Part shown: in pieces, positions 24,431 to 33,399 of the stretch
Numbering within the stretch: position 1 is the first letter of the stretch
Layout: each line of letters starts with the position of its first letter
Source of the DNA: Coriobacteriia bacterium
GTDB lineage: Bacteria; Actinomycetota; Coriobacteriia; Coriobacteriales; UBA8131
Reading direction: 5' to 3'
DNA length: 34,476 bases
NCBI GenBank assembly: GCA_009783245.1
Contig: WRHL01000012.1
Span: 1 to 34,476, forward strand
Notes under the pieces: generated by a model
Told to the model about the DNA's origin: nothing
Database searches by the model: none
What the model saw: the letters and a program-made list of their open reading frames with translations, nothing else
Position numbers and translations under genes: made by a program

Positions 24431-24605
24431 GTTCAATCCCTTCAAGCTTCGAATTGCTGCGTTTATGGTTCGTTTCATCGGCGCTTTGCACACCAAGAGA
24501 ATACCCTTGTCGCAAGTTTACCAGTAATAAGCGGCCTGCGCTATATCATTGATTCGTGGTATCGTATTCATCAGTAAACCTACAACCCACAAGAGAGGGG
24601 TAACC

Positions 24606-24923
24606 ATGAGCGACTACGAGATCCATACCTTTGAGGATATCAACACTGCGAGTGACTTCGAGCTGAAGCATACGCCAAGCATCGAGGTCATCGAGGACAC
24701 GGTCTATATCGTGAGCATCGGCCTGAAGGGCATCGCCCATCCACAGACCGAAGAGCATCTTATCGAATGGATCAAGATCTTCGACGGTCCCGAGCTGATC
24801 GACTCAGTGGAGTTCACCGCCGCAGATGCCCCTGAAGCAGCCTTTGATATAGAGCAGGTCAACGAGCAGATCATAGTCCAGGCATACTGCAACCTCCACG
24901 GCGTCTGGGAGGCCCGCTTCTAG
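24606..24923 (+). CDS. superoxide reductase (class II, neelaredoxin type)
   Basis: 105 aa. It reduces superoxide to peroxide without making oxygen, a defence used by anaerobes. All five iron ligands are present: H22 (ELKHTP), H45 and H51 (HPQTEEHLIEWI), C95 and H98 (YCNLHGVW). There is no N-terminal desulforedoxin domain. The catalytic Glu-Lys-His triplet is E19-L20-K21-H22 here, with the Glu one residue further off than usual. AGAGGGGTAACC precedes the ATG. Single plus-strand gene among minus-strand ones; a weak promoter (TTACCA/TATATC) may lie near 24519-24548. No rubredoxin partner is in the window. Confidence 0.92.
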   Translation: MSDYEIHTFEDINTASDFELKHTPSIEVIEDTVYIVSIGLKGIAHPQTEEHLIEWIKIFDGPELIDSVEFTAADAPEAAFDIEQVNEQIIVQAYCNLHGVWEARF

Positions 24924-24935
24924 GGAAGCGCCCTA
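24921..24935. terminator. small shared palindrome at two convergent stops
   Basis: TAGGG (24921-24925) and CCCTA (24931-24935) pair around five bases and contain the stop codons of both the superoxide reductase gene and the DUF6483 gene. The stem is short and lacks a T-run, so it is at most a weak bidirectional terminator. Confidence 0.3.
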
Positions 24936-25337
24936 TCCTTCTTCCTGCTGGCGCAAGAACTCCTCGAGCGCCTCAGGTGCGACATCGGCAGAAGTGATGT
25001 CGAATCCATATGCCTGCGCGATTGCGTCGGCCTGGGATCTTCTCAGGTCGGCGCGATCCTTCATATCAGCCTCATCAAGCAGCTCGGCTTCCAGGTACAG
25101 GGCTCGGAGCACATACCCCCCGAGCTTCTCGTCAAAATCCCCCAGCTGCAGCATGGAGACCAATGACTCTGGCGCCATGGAGAAGAGCAGGCGCGCATCT
25201 ATGTTGACAGCCTCGCCTACTAGCTGCTCGAGATCGCCGGCCTTTTCCTCAGGGCGTACATTCTGTTCCCGCAACGCCCTTTGCAACGCAGCAACGAACT
25301 GCAGGATGATGCGCATCAGATAGTCGTTCTCAAACAC
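24933..25337 (-). CDS. DUF6483-like small helical protein
   Basis: 134 aa, nearly all helical and acidic. The start FENDYLMRIILQFVAALQRAL matches the DUF6483 pattern known from Firmicutes and Coriobacteriia; no function is known to me. The rest looks like TPR-type paired helices (LGGYVLRALYLEAELL, RADLRRSQADAIAQAYG). It starts at GTG with GGAGG four bases upstream and follows ruvB by 20 bases without a terminator, so it should be transcribed from the LexA-box promoter ahead of ruvC. Confidence 0.75.
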   Translation of the reverse strand: MFENDYLMRIILQFVAALQRALREQNVRPEEKAGDLEQLVGEAVNIDARLLFSMAPESLVSMLQLGDFDEKLGGYVLRALYLEAELLDEADMKDRADLRRSQADAIAQAYGFDITSADVAPEALEEFLRQQEEG

Positions 25338-25357
25338 GTTTCCTCCAGTTGTCTGGT

Positions 25358-26425
25358 CTAGGAGAACAGGTCGAAGGGCACACCCTGGTGCTGAAAGGCG
25401 CGTTGCGTGGCGATCCTTCCCTTGGGTGTGCGTTGGATGAGACCCTGTTGAAGCAGATAGGGCTCGTAGACGTCCTCCAGTGTCTCCGGGTCCTCGCCGA
25501 GGGCGTTTGCCAGGGTATTCAGTCCCACCGGCTTGCCAGAGAAGGTGGATATGAGCACATGGAGTATCTTGTTGTCCATGGCATCCAGGCCCAACTCATC
25601 GACCTCGAAGAACTCAAGCGCCGCTTTTGCGATCTCCTCTGTTACCTCGTGGTCCGCTCTGACAGACGCAAAATCGCGTACCCGCCTGAGCAGGCGGTTC
25701 GCCAGGCGCGGTGTACCGCGGCTACGCCGTGATATCTCGCGTGCGCCGGCTTCATCGATACTGACATCGAGAATGGTCGCAGAGCGGATGATGATGTCGT
25801 GGAGCTCCTGGTTGTTGTAGTAATCCAACCTGAAAGAGATGCCGAAGCGATCCCTGAGCGGCCCGGTCAGAAGGCCGGTGCGCGTGGTCGCTGCAATAAG
25901 CGTGAAGTGGGGTATCTCAAGGCGAAGGGATTGGGCTGCCGGTCCCTTGCCGATGACGATGTCCAGGACAAAATCCTCCATCGCAGGATAGAGGACCTCC
26001 TCTATGGCCCGGTTGAGACGATGTATCTCGTCTATGAAGAGGACATCTCCTTGCTCAAGATTGGTCAGTATCGCTGCGAGGTCGCCAGCCCGCTCTATGG
26101 CAGGCCCGCTGGTGAGTTTGATGGAGACGCCCAGCTCGTTTGCAACCACCGAAGAGAGCGTTGTCTTCCCCAGGCCAGGGGGACCAGAGAACAGCAGGTG
26201 GTCGAGGGTGTCGTTGCGCTGCCTGGCTGCCTCGATGAGCACAGCGAGGTTCTCCTTGACCCGGGTCTGTCCGATGAAGTCATCCAGTTTGCGTGGCCTG
26301 AGCGAACGGTCGAGGCCGAGGTCATCCTCAGTGAACTCAGGCGTGAGGGAGCGTGCCTGTGTGGCGGGGCTATGCTTATGGGCTGCGCCGGCAGGTTGGA
26401 AACCTTCGGCTTCCCAAAGAGCCAT
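25358..26425 (-). CDS. ruvB: Holliday junction branch migration helicase RuvB
   Basis: 355 aa AAA+ motor that drives branch migration with RuvA. Walker [10 protein letters not shown], Walker [10 protein letters not shown], sensor 1 IAATTRTG, arginine finger region GPLRDRFG and the C-terminal winged helix ([13 protein letters not shown]) are all intact. Typical core begins near [12 protein letters not shown]; the ~40 residues before it are a variable extension. The ATG overlaps the ruvA stop by one base (TGATG). Confidence 0.97.
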   Translation of the reverse strand: MALWEAEGFQPAGAAHKHSPATQARSLTPEFTEDDLGLDRSLRPRKLDDFIGQTRVKENLAVLIEAARQRNDTLDHLLFSGPPGLGKTTLSSVVANELGVSIKLTSGPAIERAGDLAAILTNLEQGDVLFIDEIHRLNRAIEEVLYPAMEDFVLDIVIGKGPAAQSLRLEIPHFTLIAATTRTGLLTGPLRDRFGISFRLDYYNNQELHDIIIRSATILDVSIDEAGAREISRRSRGTPRLANRLLRRVRDFASVRADHEVTEEIAKAALEFFEVDELGLDAMDNKILHVLISTFSGKPVGLNTLANALGEDPETLEDVYEPYLLQQGLIQRTPKGRIATQRAFQHQGVPFDLFS

Positions 26426-27009
26426 CAGGAGGCCCCCAGTCTCTTGAGCCCAAACCGGATGAGGGCGGCGACATCCTGAGTGTCGCCTTCATAGCCCTTC
26501 AAAGCGAGATTCACCTCTGTTGCCGTGAAACCCATGCCCATCAGAGCCTCAGTGGCCTGCGTGCCGGCCGCGGAAGCTGTGGGGCTGGTAGCCTTGTCTG
26601 TGCTATAAGCGTCAAGTACACCACGCAGCTCCAGGATGATGCGTTGTGCCGTCTTCTTGCCAATGCCCGGTATGGTCGCGATTCGGGCAACATCCTCCCC
26701 AAGGATGATCTGGGAAAGCGTGTCTGCAGCAAAGGTTGAAAGTGCACTGAGGGCGACCTTGGGGCCGACACCGGAGACAGTGATGAGTTTCTCGAAGAGC
26801 TGTTGCTCCTGCTCGCTGAGGAAACCGTAGAGCGAGATGCTTTCTTCGCGCACGATCATCGAGGTCAGCAAGGCTACCTCTCCCCCTTGCCCGCCAACAG
26901 AGGCAAGGCTCATGGTCGAGAGCATGACGCGATAGCCTATGCCATTCACATCTATGATGACGCTGGCCGCATCAAAGCCTGTGACCCGTCCTTTGAGGGA
27001 TGCAATCAT
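26425..27009 (-). CDS. ruvA: Holliday junction binding protein RuvA
   Basis: 194 aa. The tetramer holds the four-way junction and loads RuvB. N-terminal OB fold ([24 protein letters not shown]), two helix-hairpin-helix motifs ([29 protein letters not shown]), a Ser/Thr/Ala-rich linker and the RuvB-binding domain III ([17 protein letters not shown]). ATG 27009 follows AGGAG; the frame upstream to 27153 runs into ruvC and has no family match. Confidence 0.96.
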   Translation of the reverse strand: MIASLKGRVTGFDAASVIIDVNGIGYRVMLSTMSLASVGGQGGEVALLTSMIVREESISLYGFLSEQEQQLFEKLITVSGVGPKVALSALSTFAADTLSQIILGEDVARIATIPGIGKKTAQRIILELRGVLDAYSTDKATSPTASAAGTQATEALMGMGFTATEVNLALKGYEGDTQDVAALIRFGLKRLGAS

Positions 27010-27070
27010 ACCTTGGCTCCTGCACTTCTCGTTCCCTGCGCCTTTTCGCGCTGTTCCTGTACATACAACT

Positions 27071-27571
27071 CTACACCAAAGGCCTGAGCTGTGCGTGGCA
27101 CAGGGCCACAGCCAGGGCATCGGCAGCATGGTCGGGTGTTGGTTCATGGTCAAGCTTAAGCATCACCTTGACCATGTATTGCACCTGCTGCTTCTGTGCC
27201 CTTCCCACACCCACTGTCACCTGTTTGACCTGTGTGGGAGAATACTCCCCTATCGCAAGCTCCCGCGCTGCTGCTGCGAGCAGCGCCGCTCCGCGTGCCT
27301 GTCCAGTTGAGAGGGCGCTTTGGGTGTTTGAACCAAAGAAGACTGACTCGATGGCGAGTTCTGAAGGCTGGTACCGCTCGATAACCGCAGTTATCTCGTC
27401 ATAGATCTGTTTGAGCCGTTGTGCTATACCGCTGCCAGCATCGGTAGTGATACAGCCATAGGCTACTGCACGCTTCCTGGAGCCGGACAGCTCGATAATC
27501 CCCCAGCCGGTATTCGCTAACCCCGGATCAACCCCGAGTATGACAACAGGTTCAGCTGTCTTAGCTTGCAT
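27071..27571 (-). CDS. ruvC: crossover junction endodeoxyribonuclease RuvC
   Basis: 166 aa Holliday-junction resolvase of the RNase H fold. Catalytic acids D15 (GVDPG), E75 (AIESVFF) and D151, with H148 in the position that is Asp in E. coli and His in many Gram-positive and Thermus enzymes. AAGGGATACCAC precedes the ATG. First gene of ruvC-ruvA-ruvB-DUF6483, behind a LexA-box promoter. No yebC precedes it, unlike many bacteria. Confidence 0.97.
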   Translation of the reverse strand: MQAKTAEPVVILGVDPGLANTGWGIIELSGSRKRAVAYGCITTDAGSGIAQRLKQIYDEITAVIERYQPSELAIESVFFGSNTQSALSTGQARGAALLAAAARELAIGEYSPTQVKQVTVGVGRAQKQQVQYMVKVMLKLDHEPTPDHAADALAVALCHAQLRPLV

Positions 27572-27596
27572 GTGGTATCCCTTTCAGCTCAGCATA

Positions 27597-27624
27597 AGTA
27601 TACCGAACATCCGTTCGCTTGCAA
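27597..27624 (-). promoter_or_regulatory. ruvC promoter with LexA (SOS) box in the spacer
   Basis: On the minus strand TTGCAA (27624-27619) and TATACT (27602-27597) are 16 bases apart and the spacer contains CGAACGGATGTTCG (27604-27617), a perfect match to the Gram-positive/actinobacterial LexA consensus CGAAC-N4-GTTCG. LexA bound there would block polymerase. The start codon is 26 bases past the -10. Confidence 0.9.
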
Positions 27625-27665
27625 AGGGGGGTACGTCTAGAGGGATAGCTCGGCTGACTCGCTGA

Positions 27666-28733
27666 TCAGTCCTTCTCTATGGGGAACCGCACGGTGATGG
27701 AGTCGCCTTTGACCTTGATGCGCGGCTGGTCTGTCAAGCTCAGGTAGTAGCGCTCTGCAAGGGTCTCAAAAGCCTGCTCCATCTCGCGCGAGAAGGCCTC
27801 TACATCCTCTTTGGCAAGCTTGAGCCCACGGTTGTCCTTCATCAGGTTTGCCGCCGTCTTACGCGCCCGCTCCCCCTTTGCCAGCTCCAGTAGAGGCGCC
27901 GTGGGTGCGATCTGGTCGGAGAGGATGCGGTGCGCGGTGCGCTCCGAGATCTCCAGCCCCATACGTGAGCAGTTCTCCATGAGATCGCCCGCGTCAGAAC
28001 TGATTGCAAGCCGCTTGCTTACAGAGAGGGTCTGAGGGTCATCACAGAAGAGCAGGTCCTCGTTGCTCAGGCGTTTCTGCCCGTACTCAAGCAAGGTGGC
28101 TGCAATGGTGGCGGGCGAGCCCAGGTAGACATCAGGCGCCTTGGGATAAGCTAACGCGAACTCAAGGGCGGAACGCAGGATGTTGTGTGGGCCTTTGGTG
28201 GCTACCAACCCGCCTTCTTCATCTTTTTCAATGTCGGGGAAGGTCGATTGATCCGTCTTCTCCTTGAGGAGAGAAGTATCAACCTGGATGACCAGAGCCG
28301 ACCCCAGACCACTGGCAGAGGTAGCCACTTTCGCACTGGATACATTACTCTTTATGGAGTAGAGCGCCATACCACGACCATGGACACCCCATTCATCCTC
28401 CAACATGGTCTCAAGTTTTGAAGTGACCCGTGCGTCGAAGATGAGATCGTGGAGTGGAGCCGGGATACCCTCACCGTCATCTATGACTACGATGGTACGT
28501 GTTTCGTCTTCTTTTATCGTCGCTATGAAGACTGCGGTCGCCGATGCATCCCGTGCATTGCGCAGCATCTCGATGACGATATCCTCAACCTGGCGGATAT
28601 CATGCTTTGCCTGTCGTCGCTCGGCTTCTTCGCTGCGTAGCCGCACAAAGCCGCTACCAAGGTTCTCCTCTATGCGGATATGAGTCCCTCCAGAGACCTG
28701 CTCGATGAAATCTAGGAGTTTGCCGTCCGTCAT
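27666..28733 (-). CDS. GHKL-family ATPase of unknown role
   Basis: 355 aa. The N-terminal ~150 residues are a GHKL (gyrase/Hsp90/MutL/histidine kinase) ATP-binding domain: N box E55-M-L-R-N59-A-R-D, G1 box DDGEGIP (85-91), G2 box HGRGMALYSI from H118. No HisKA dimerisation helix, receiver, HATPase sensor or membrane segment is visible, so an ordinary sensor kinase is unlikely. The C-terminal ~200 residues, helical with a final strand pair (RIKVKGDSITVRFPI), are not recognised. The ATG at 28733 lies 15 bases after the rny stop, implying cotranscription; a TTG at 28742 is possible. Neighbours (RNase Y, recA, ruvC) suggest nucleic-acid metabolism; this is inference. Confidence 0.8.
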   Translation of the reverse strand: MTDGKLLDFIEQVSGGTHIRIEENLGSGFVRLRSEEAERRQAKHDIRQVEDIVIEMLRNARDASATAVFIATIKEDETRTIVVIDDGEGIPAPLHDLIFDARVTSKLETMLEDEWGVHGRGMALYSIKSNVSSAKVATSASGLGSALVIQVDTSLLKEKTDQSTFPDIEKDEEGGLVATKGPHNILRSALEFALAYPKAPDVYLGSPATIAATLLEYGQKRLSNEDLLFCDDPQTLSVSKRLAISSDAGDLMENCSRMGLEISERTAHRILSDQIAPTAPLLELAKGERARKTAANLMKDNRGLKLAKEDVEAFSREMEQAFETLAERYYLSLTDQPRIKVKGDSITVRFPIEKD

Positions 28734-28748
28734 CTCGAGCAACGCCTA

Positions 28749-30281
28749 TTATTTGGCATAATCGATAGAGCGGCTTTCTCGGATGACCAGGACCTTGATC
28801 TGGCCGGGGTACTCCATCTCATCCTCGATCTGCCGGGCGATATCGTGTGCCAATACCACGGAGTCAGCGTCTGAGATGGCCTCTGGTTCGACCATGACGC
28901 GGACTTCTCGACCCGCCTGCATTGCATAGGTCTTCTCAACACCTTTATGGGCATTGGCAATGGATTCGAGCTTCTCCAACCGCTTGATATAGCTTTCTAT
29001 GGTCTCCCGCCGGGCTCCAGGTCGAGCCGCTGAGATCGCATCGGCTGCCTGGACAAGCACCGCTATCACGGTTCCTGGTTCGACATCATTGTGGTGAGCC
29101 TCTATGGCATGGACGATCTCGGGGCCTTCACCAAAACGACGCGCCAGATCCGCACCGATGACTGCGTGAGAGCCTTCGACTTCGTGGTCGATAGCTTTGC
29201 CCAGGTCATGGAGCAGGCCGGCACGCTTAGCTGCTGTTGGGTCAAGCCCAAGCTCTGCTGCCATGACTCCTGCGAGGTACGCGACCTCCAGGCTGTGGTT
29301 CAAGACGTTTTGCCCATAGGAGGTACGATATTTCAGACGCCCCAGGGTCTTGATAAGCTCGGGGTGAAGGTCGTGGATCCCTGTATCAAAAGCAGCAGCA
29401 TCTCCAGCTTCTTGGACCTGTTGCATGACAAGTTGGGTCGATTTGTTGAAGGTCTCCTCGATACGGGCAGGGTGTATACGACCGTCCGCGATGAGGCTCT
29501 CCAGGGTGATGCGCCCTATCTCGCGGCGTACGGGGTCAAAGCTCGATATGACAACAACCTCAGGAGTATCATCGATGATGAGGTTGACACCGGTAATCTG
29601 CTCGAAGGTGCGGATGTTACGCCCTTCGCGCCCGATGATTCTACCCTTCAGGTCATCAGAAGGTATGCTGACTGAAGACACCGTATGCTCAGCCGTGTGA
29701 TCAGCGGCTACGCGCTGGATTGCTAGACTGAGGATCTCGCGGGACTTCTTGTCTGCCTCATTGCGCGCGTAGGTCTCGGAGTCCCTGATGATGGTCGCTG
29801 CTTCACGTGTGACATCGTCACGAACCCGGTCGAGTAGTTCCTTGCGGGCTTCATCTGTATTCATCTGGGCAATACGCTCAAGGTCTGTCTGGGCGCTTTC
29901 TAAAGCAATGCTCAAATCCTTTTGTTTTCGCTCCAGTTGACCATTCATCGAGGAAAGCTGGTGCTCGCGGGCATCAAGTGCATCAACGCGTTTATCAAGG
30001 TTCTCCTCACGTTGGAGCAGCCTGTTCTCCAGTGATTTTATTTCCTTTCGACGCTCGTTTGCGTCCTTGTCGGCCTCTGCCTTTATCTGAAGCGCGGCAT
30101 CCTTTGCCTCTACCTGCGCCTCTCTCTTCAGCGCATCGGCCTGTCTTTCAGCATCTTTCAATGTGCGCTCTGCGTTGGCTACAGCGTTCTTCGCGTTTGC
30201 ACTGAGGACGAAACGAGCAAGAACAAAACCGATAGCGCCACCGATTATCAGAGCAACGATTGCCAGAATCGTTTCAGCCAT
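28749..30281 (-). CDS. rny: ribonuclease Y
   Basis: 510 aa membrane-anchored endoribonuclease that starts mRNA decay in many Gram-positive bacteria. One N-terminal transmembrane helix ([18 protein letters not shown]), a long coiled coil to about residue 190, a KH domain ([21 protein letters not shown]) and an HD domain ([11 protein letters not shown], then [12 protein letters not shown]) in the family order and length. GAAGGGAGAG lies before the ATG. A terminator separates it from recX upstream, so it needs its own promoter in 30282-30330 or read-through. Confidence 0.97.
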   Translation of the reverse strand: MAETILAIVALIIGGAIGFVLARFVLSANAKNAVANAERTLKDAERQADALKREAQVEAKDAALQIKAEADKDANERRKEIKSLENRLLQREENLDKRVDALDAREHQLSSMNGQLERKQKDLSIALESAQTDLERIAQMNTDEARKELLDRVRDDVTREAATIIRDSETYARNEADKKSREILSLAIQRVAADHTAEHTVSSVSIPSDDLKGRIIGREGRNIRTFEQITGVNLIIDDTPEVVVISSFDPVRREIGRITLESLIADGRIHPARIEETFNKSTQLVMQQVQEAGDAAAFDTGIHDLHPELIKTLGRLKYRTSYGQNVLNHSLEVAYLAGVMAAELGLDPTAAKRAGLLHDLGKAIDHEVEGSHAVIGADLARRFGEGPEIVHAIEAHHNDVEPGTVIAVLVQAADAISAARPGARRETIESYIKRLEKLESIANAHKGVEKTYAMQAGREVRVMVEPEAISDADSVVLAHDIARQIEDEMEYPGQIKVLVIRESRSIDYAK

Positions 30282-30330
30282 CCGGCTCTCCCTTCGATAA
30301 CCAAATCATTGATATTCAGGATGTCTGCCC

Positions 30331-30357
30331 AAAGAAAAGCCGGATCAAACATCCGGC
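30331..30357 (-). terminator. intrinsic terminator after recA-recX
   Basis: GCCGGAT (30339-30345) and ATCCGGC (30351-30357) close a five-base loop; on the minus strand the stem is followed by UUUUCUUU. A textbook Rho-independent terminator about 120 bases past the recX stop. Confidence 0.9.
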
Positions 30358-30363
30358 ATAGTG

Positions 30364-30412
30364 ATCTGATCCAGTCCTGGATCAAACCCTGTATGAAAAC
30401 CGCAGATCAGAT
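30364..30412. repeat. nested palindromes between recX and its terminator
   Basis: ATCTGAT (30364-30370) and ATCAGAT (30406-30412) form an inverted pair around a 16-base near-perfect palindrome GATCCAGTCCTGGATC (30368-30383). They lie in the recX 3' region, upstream of rny. They could be an operator or an mRNA 3' structure; nothing known is matched. Confidence 0.45.
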
Positions 30413-30479
30413 AACCGATGCTGCACGGGTGAATCGATCAAAATGCCACGTAATATGGTATTCCTAGCAGGTTGAATCG

Positions 30480-30959
30480 TCAACTTCTCAAAACTCTTTG
30501 AGCAACCTGCGCCTCATATCCTTTGGAGACCAGATAGCGATAACTGGCAGCCCAAGGGTCTTTTGCGTTTGTATGGAAGCGATTGAGGCACTCACTTGCC
30601 CTTTTCAGTTCATCTTCCTCGGTGAAGAAGCGCTCTGGGTATCCGTCACAGAGTCTGAGCTCTATACCAAAGCGCCTCAACTCGCTTTCAATCCGCCTTT
30701 GTCCCCAATTGCGGTTCTTCTTGCCTTGGATGAACAAGCGGGTGAAGCGTTCGTCGTCTACCAAGCCTATGGCTATTGCACTATCTACCTCATGCGCGAC
30801 AACGGTCTGTTCGAAGCCCTTTCTTTGAAGGCGTTGCATAAGCTCTGCAGCAGAGCGGTCTCGATAATTGATAAGACGCTCGGTGCACTTCCGAGCTTCC
30901 TGGAGCTGCTCATCGAAGCTTTTTGGGCTATCAGGCGCCGCTTGCGACTGTTGTTTCAT
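30480..30959 (-). CDS. recX: RecA regulator RecX
   Basis: 159 aa. Binds the RecA filament and limits or modulates strand exchange. The three-repeat helical architecture is visible: [31 protein letters not shown] with [17 protein letters not shown], and a C-terminal repeat ending [16 protein letters not shown]. The ATG lies 29 bases inside the recA 3' end, so translation is probably coupled and levels tied to RecA. Confidence 0.93.
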   Translation of the reverse strand: MKQQSQAAPDSPKSFDEQLQEARKCTERLINYRDRSAAELMQRLQRKGFEQTVVAHEVDSAIAIGLVDDERFTRLFIQGKKNRNWGQRRIESELRRFGIELRLCDGYPERFFTEEDELKRASECLNRFHTNAKDPWAASYRYLVSKGYEAQVAQRVLRS

Positions 30960-31989
30960 CTAAATCCGAGGGTGTAGGTTGCTCATTATTATCACCTGGG
31001 TCTAGACCGAGGATCACACGGATCTTCCCCTCGATCTCGTTACGCAGGTCTGGCGTGCTCCGTAGCAGCTCCTTGGCTGCCTCGCGGCCCTGGCCGAGGC
31101 GCTCATCCCCATAGGTGAACCATGCGCCCGACTTCTTGACAATGCCTTCTTCAACACCCAGGTCGAGGATGCAACCTTCCTTGGAGATACCCTCCCCGTA
31201 CATGAGGTCGAACTCAGCCTGGCGGAAGGGCGGAGCTACTTTGTTCTTGACGACCTTCACCCGTACCCTATTGCCTATGATGTCGGTACCACGCTTTATA
31301 GTGTCGATCTTGCGGATGTCGAGACGCACTGTCGAGAAGAACTTAAGGGCTCGACCCCCGGTGGTGGTCTCTGGGTTGCCGAACATGACGCCGATCTTCT
31401 CGCGCAGTTGATTGATGAAGATGCAGGTGGTGTTGGATTTGGAGAGCGAGCCGGCAAGCTTACGCAGAGCCTGGCTCATAAGGCGGGCCTGGAGCCCGAC
31501 GTTGGTGTCCCCTATCTCCCCCTCTATCTCAGCGCGAGGCACCAGAGCAGCAACCGAGTCGATGACGATGGCATCAATGGCTCCTGAGTGAACGAGCATG
31601 TCACAGATCTCCAACGCCTGCTCCCCAGTATCCGGTTGCGAGATCAGGACCTCGTCGATATCCACGCCCAAACGCGCTGCGTAGCTGGGATCGAGTGCAT
31701 GTTCTGCGTCGATGAAGGCGACAATGCCCCCAAGCGCCTGTGCTTCTGCCAATATCTGGAGGGCGAGTGTGGTCTTACCACTGGATTCCGGCCCATAGAT
31801 CTCTATGATGCGTCCTCGCGGAACACCTCCGATACCAAGAGCGGCATCGAGCGAGAGTGAGCCTGTGGGAATGATCCCCACCTCCATGCTGGGACCGCCC
31901 TCCCCATAACGCATGATAGAGCCTTTCCCGAATTTCTTCTCGATCTGCTCGGTGGTGAATTCCAAAGCCTTGGCTTTATCTTGTTGCAT
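30931..31989 (-). CDS. recA: recombinase RecA
   Basis: 352 aa. Forms the filament for strand exchange and triggers LexA self-cleavage. Walker [10 protein letters not shown] (66-74), the segment [10 protein letters not shown], the L1/L2 loop regions (including [15 protein letters not shown]) and the acidic C-terminal tail are intact; no intein. The ATG at 31989 is chosen because GGAG lies six bases upstream; an ATG four codons earlier has no proper spacing. SOS-type promoter upstream; recX overlaps the 3' end. Confidence 0.98.
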   Translation of the reverse strand: MQQDKAKALEFTTEQIEKKFGKGSIMRYGEGGPSMEVGIIPTGSLSLDAALGIGGVPRGRIIEIYGPESSGKTTLALQILAEAQALGGIVAFIDAEHALDPSYAARLGVDIDEVLISQPDTGEQALEICDMLVHSGAIDAIVIDSVAALVPRAEIEGEIGDTNVGLQARLMSQALRKLAGSLSKSNTTCIFINQLREKIGVMFGNPETTTGGRALKFFSTVRLDIRKIDTIKRGTDIIGNRVRVKVVKNKVAPPFRQAEFDLMYGEGISKEGCILDLGVEEGIVKKSGAWFTYGDERLGQGREAAKELLRSTPDLRNEIEGKIRVILGLDPGDNNEQPTPSDLDETTVASGA

Positions 31990-32031
31990 CAGGGTCTCCA
32001 TCCTATGATTGCGTCATTCCCGCTTAGTAAA

Positions 32032-32060
32032 AGCTTAGACGAACGTTTGTTCGGTGTCAA
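32032..32060 (-). promoter_or_regulatory. recA promoter with LexA (SOS) box in the spacer
   Basis: On the minus strand a perfect TTGACA (32060-32055) and TAAGCT (32037-32032, weak -10) are 17 bases apart; the spacer holds CGAACAAACGTTCG (32040-32053), a perfect LexA consensus. The layout is the same as at ruvC. Confidence 0.9.
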
Positions 32061-32087
32061 TCTTTCTAGAGAGAAACAGGGGGGAAT

Positions 32088-32103
32088 CACCAGCAAACTG
32101 GTG
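32088..32103. repeat. 6-bp hairpin between pncC and recA
   Basis: CACCAG/CTGGTG around CAAA. On the plus strand it is followed by GGGTTTT, on the minus strand by no T-run, so it is a poor terminator for pncC. It lies just upstream of the recA promoter in a 223-base intergenic stretch that otherwise holds only that promoter. Confidence 0.4.
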
Positions 32104-32212
32104 GGTTTTACCCTACGCGGCCAGCGTGAATACAGCAATCTGGCTTGAGCCTTGCAAATAACCGAACCCACCCTGAACTATTGGTGAATCCCAAAGAACA
32201 CCCTGGCCAGTC

Positions 32213-32686
32213 CTACTTGAGCGTTACAGATTCGAGGAGGGATTGGAGGGCGGCTTCTGTGGCTGCTTTGCGGACCTCTTCGCGGCTCCCTGTGAAGTTG
32301 TGACAGGCCGCCTGGGCGCCCTGTGGACCCGCAACGGCTATCCAGACCGTGCCTACCGGCTTCTCCTCGCTGCCACCGTCCGGGCCGGCTATACCGGTGG
32401 CGCTCACCGCGTAATCAACCTGAAGCGCTGTGCGTGCGCCCTGAGCCATCTGCAGGGCTACCTCTTCGCTGACCGCACCAACAGACTCCAGGTCAGAGGA
32501 GTCCACGCCCAGAAGGGTCGTCTTCACCTCATTCGCATAGCTCACCACGCCCCCCTTGAACACCTCAGAGGCGCCAGGCACCGAGGTCAGAGCCGCTGCC
32601 ACCATGCCGCCGGTGCAGGATTCTGCGGCGCCAAGCGTGAGGTTGCGCTCACGGGCACAGGCGATGAGGCTTTGGGCTATTCTCAT
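32213..32686 (-). CDS. pncC: stand-alone CinA C-terminal domain, NMN amidohydrolase
   Basis: 157 aa. This domain deamidates nicotinamide mononucleotide to nicotinate mononucleotide, recycling NAD by-products. Family motifs: [72 protein letters not shown]. The N-terminal molybdopterin-like domain of full CinA is absent. Its ATG shares four bases with the pgsA stop (ATGA). In actinobacteria and Firmicutes this gene commonly precedes recA. Confidence 0.93.
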   Translation of the reverse strand: MRIAQSLIACARERNLTLGAAESCTGGMVAAALTSVPGASEVFKGGVVSYANEVKTTLLGVDSSDLESVGAVSEEVALQMAQGARTALQVDYAVSATGIAGPDGGSEEKPVGTVWIAVAGPQGAQAACHNFTGSREEVRKAATEAALQSLLESVTLK

Positions 32687-33399
32687 TGCTTCTTCTTGGT
32701 ATCGATGGGCAGTCCAAGGACTGAGCTGGACTTCATGAAATAATCGACCAGGGAGAGCAGGGTGAGCAGCAGGGCGACGCCCATGATGACCCAGGCAAGC
32801 AGGTTTGCAAGCCAGGTGAGCATGGCGCCAAGGCCAAGCTGCAGGCTGAAGTCTGTGATGACGGGGCTGTCCTTGATGATGAAGAGGATCATGGCGATGA
32901 TCTGGAAGACCGTCTTGCTCTTGCCTATGCGGCTGGCAGCGATGACCTGGTTCTCAGCCGAGGCGACCATGCGCAGGCCGGAGACCAGAAAGTCGCGGGC
33001 GATGATGATAAGCGCCACCCAGGCTGGCAGCGTGCCCAGTTCGATAAGGGCGAGCAGTGCGGCGGTGACAAGGATCTTATCGGCCAGAGGGTCGAGGAAC
33101 TTTCCCAGCGTGGTGACCTCGTTGCGGGAGCGGGCGAGATAGCCGTCCAGGCTGTCGCTTAAGGCGAGCAGGGCGAAGACGGCGGCGGCTATCCAGGGTT
33201 TGGCCACCATGGCGAGCGAGGCGTCGGGGAACCAGATAGGCCAGGGAGCGAGCAGGGTGACCACAAAGACGGGGATGAGGATGATGCGCACAAGGGTGAC
33301 TATGTTGGCAGGCGTCAACAGCTCCTTGAAGTTCTGGTTTCTTGGAGATCCGCCAGGCTTCTCATCCTTACCCGCTGTGTTCTTTGTGTCAACACTCAT
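32683..33399 (-). CDS. pgsA: CDP-diacylglycerol-glycerol-3-phosphate phosphatidyltransferase
   Basis: 238 aa integral membrane enzyme making phosphatidylglycerophosphate from CDP-diacylglycerol and glycerol 3-phosphate. The CDP-alcohol phosphotransferase motif is complete: D-S-L-D-G-Y-L-A-R ... G-K-F-L-D-P-L-A-D. About five to six hydrophobic spans; a ~20-residue polar N-terminus ([14 protein letters not shown]) precedes [11 protein letters not shown]. The ATG at 33399 overlaps the rimO end by 11 bases; earlier ATGs at 33426 and 33444 are possible since GGAAAGG lies between. Confidence 0.93.
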   Translation of the reverse strand: MSVDTKNTAGKDEKPGGSPRNQNFKELLTPANIVTLVRIILIPVFVVTLLAPWPIWFPDASLAMVAKPWIAAAVFALLALSDSLDGYLARSRNEVTTLGKFLDPLADKILVTAALLALIELGTLPAWVALIIIARDFLVSGLRMVASAENQVIAASRIGKSKTVFQIIAMILFIIKDSPVITDFSLQLGLGAMLTWLANLLAWVIMGVALLLTLLSLVDYFMKSSSVLGLPIDTKKKQ

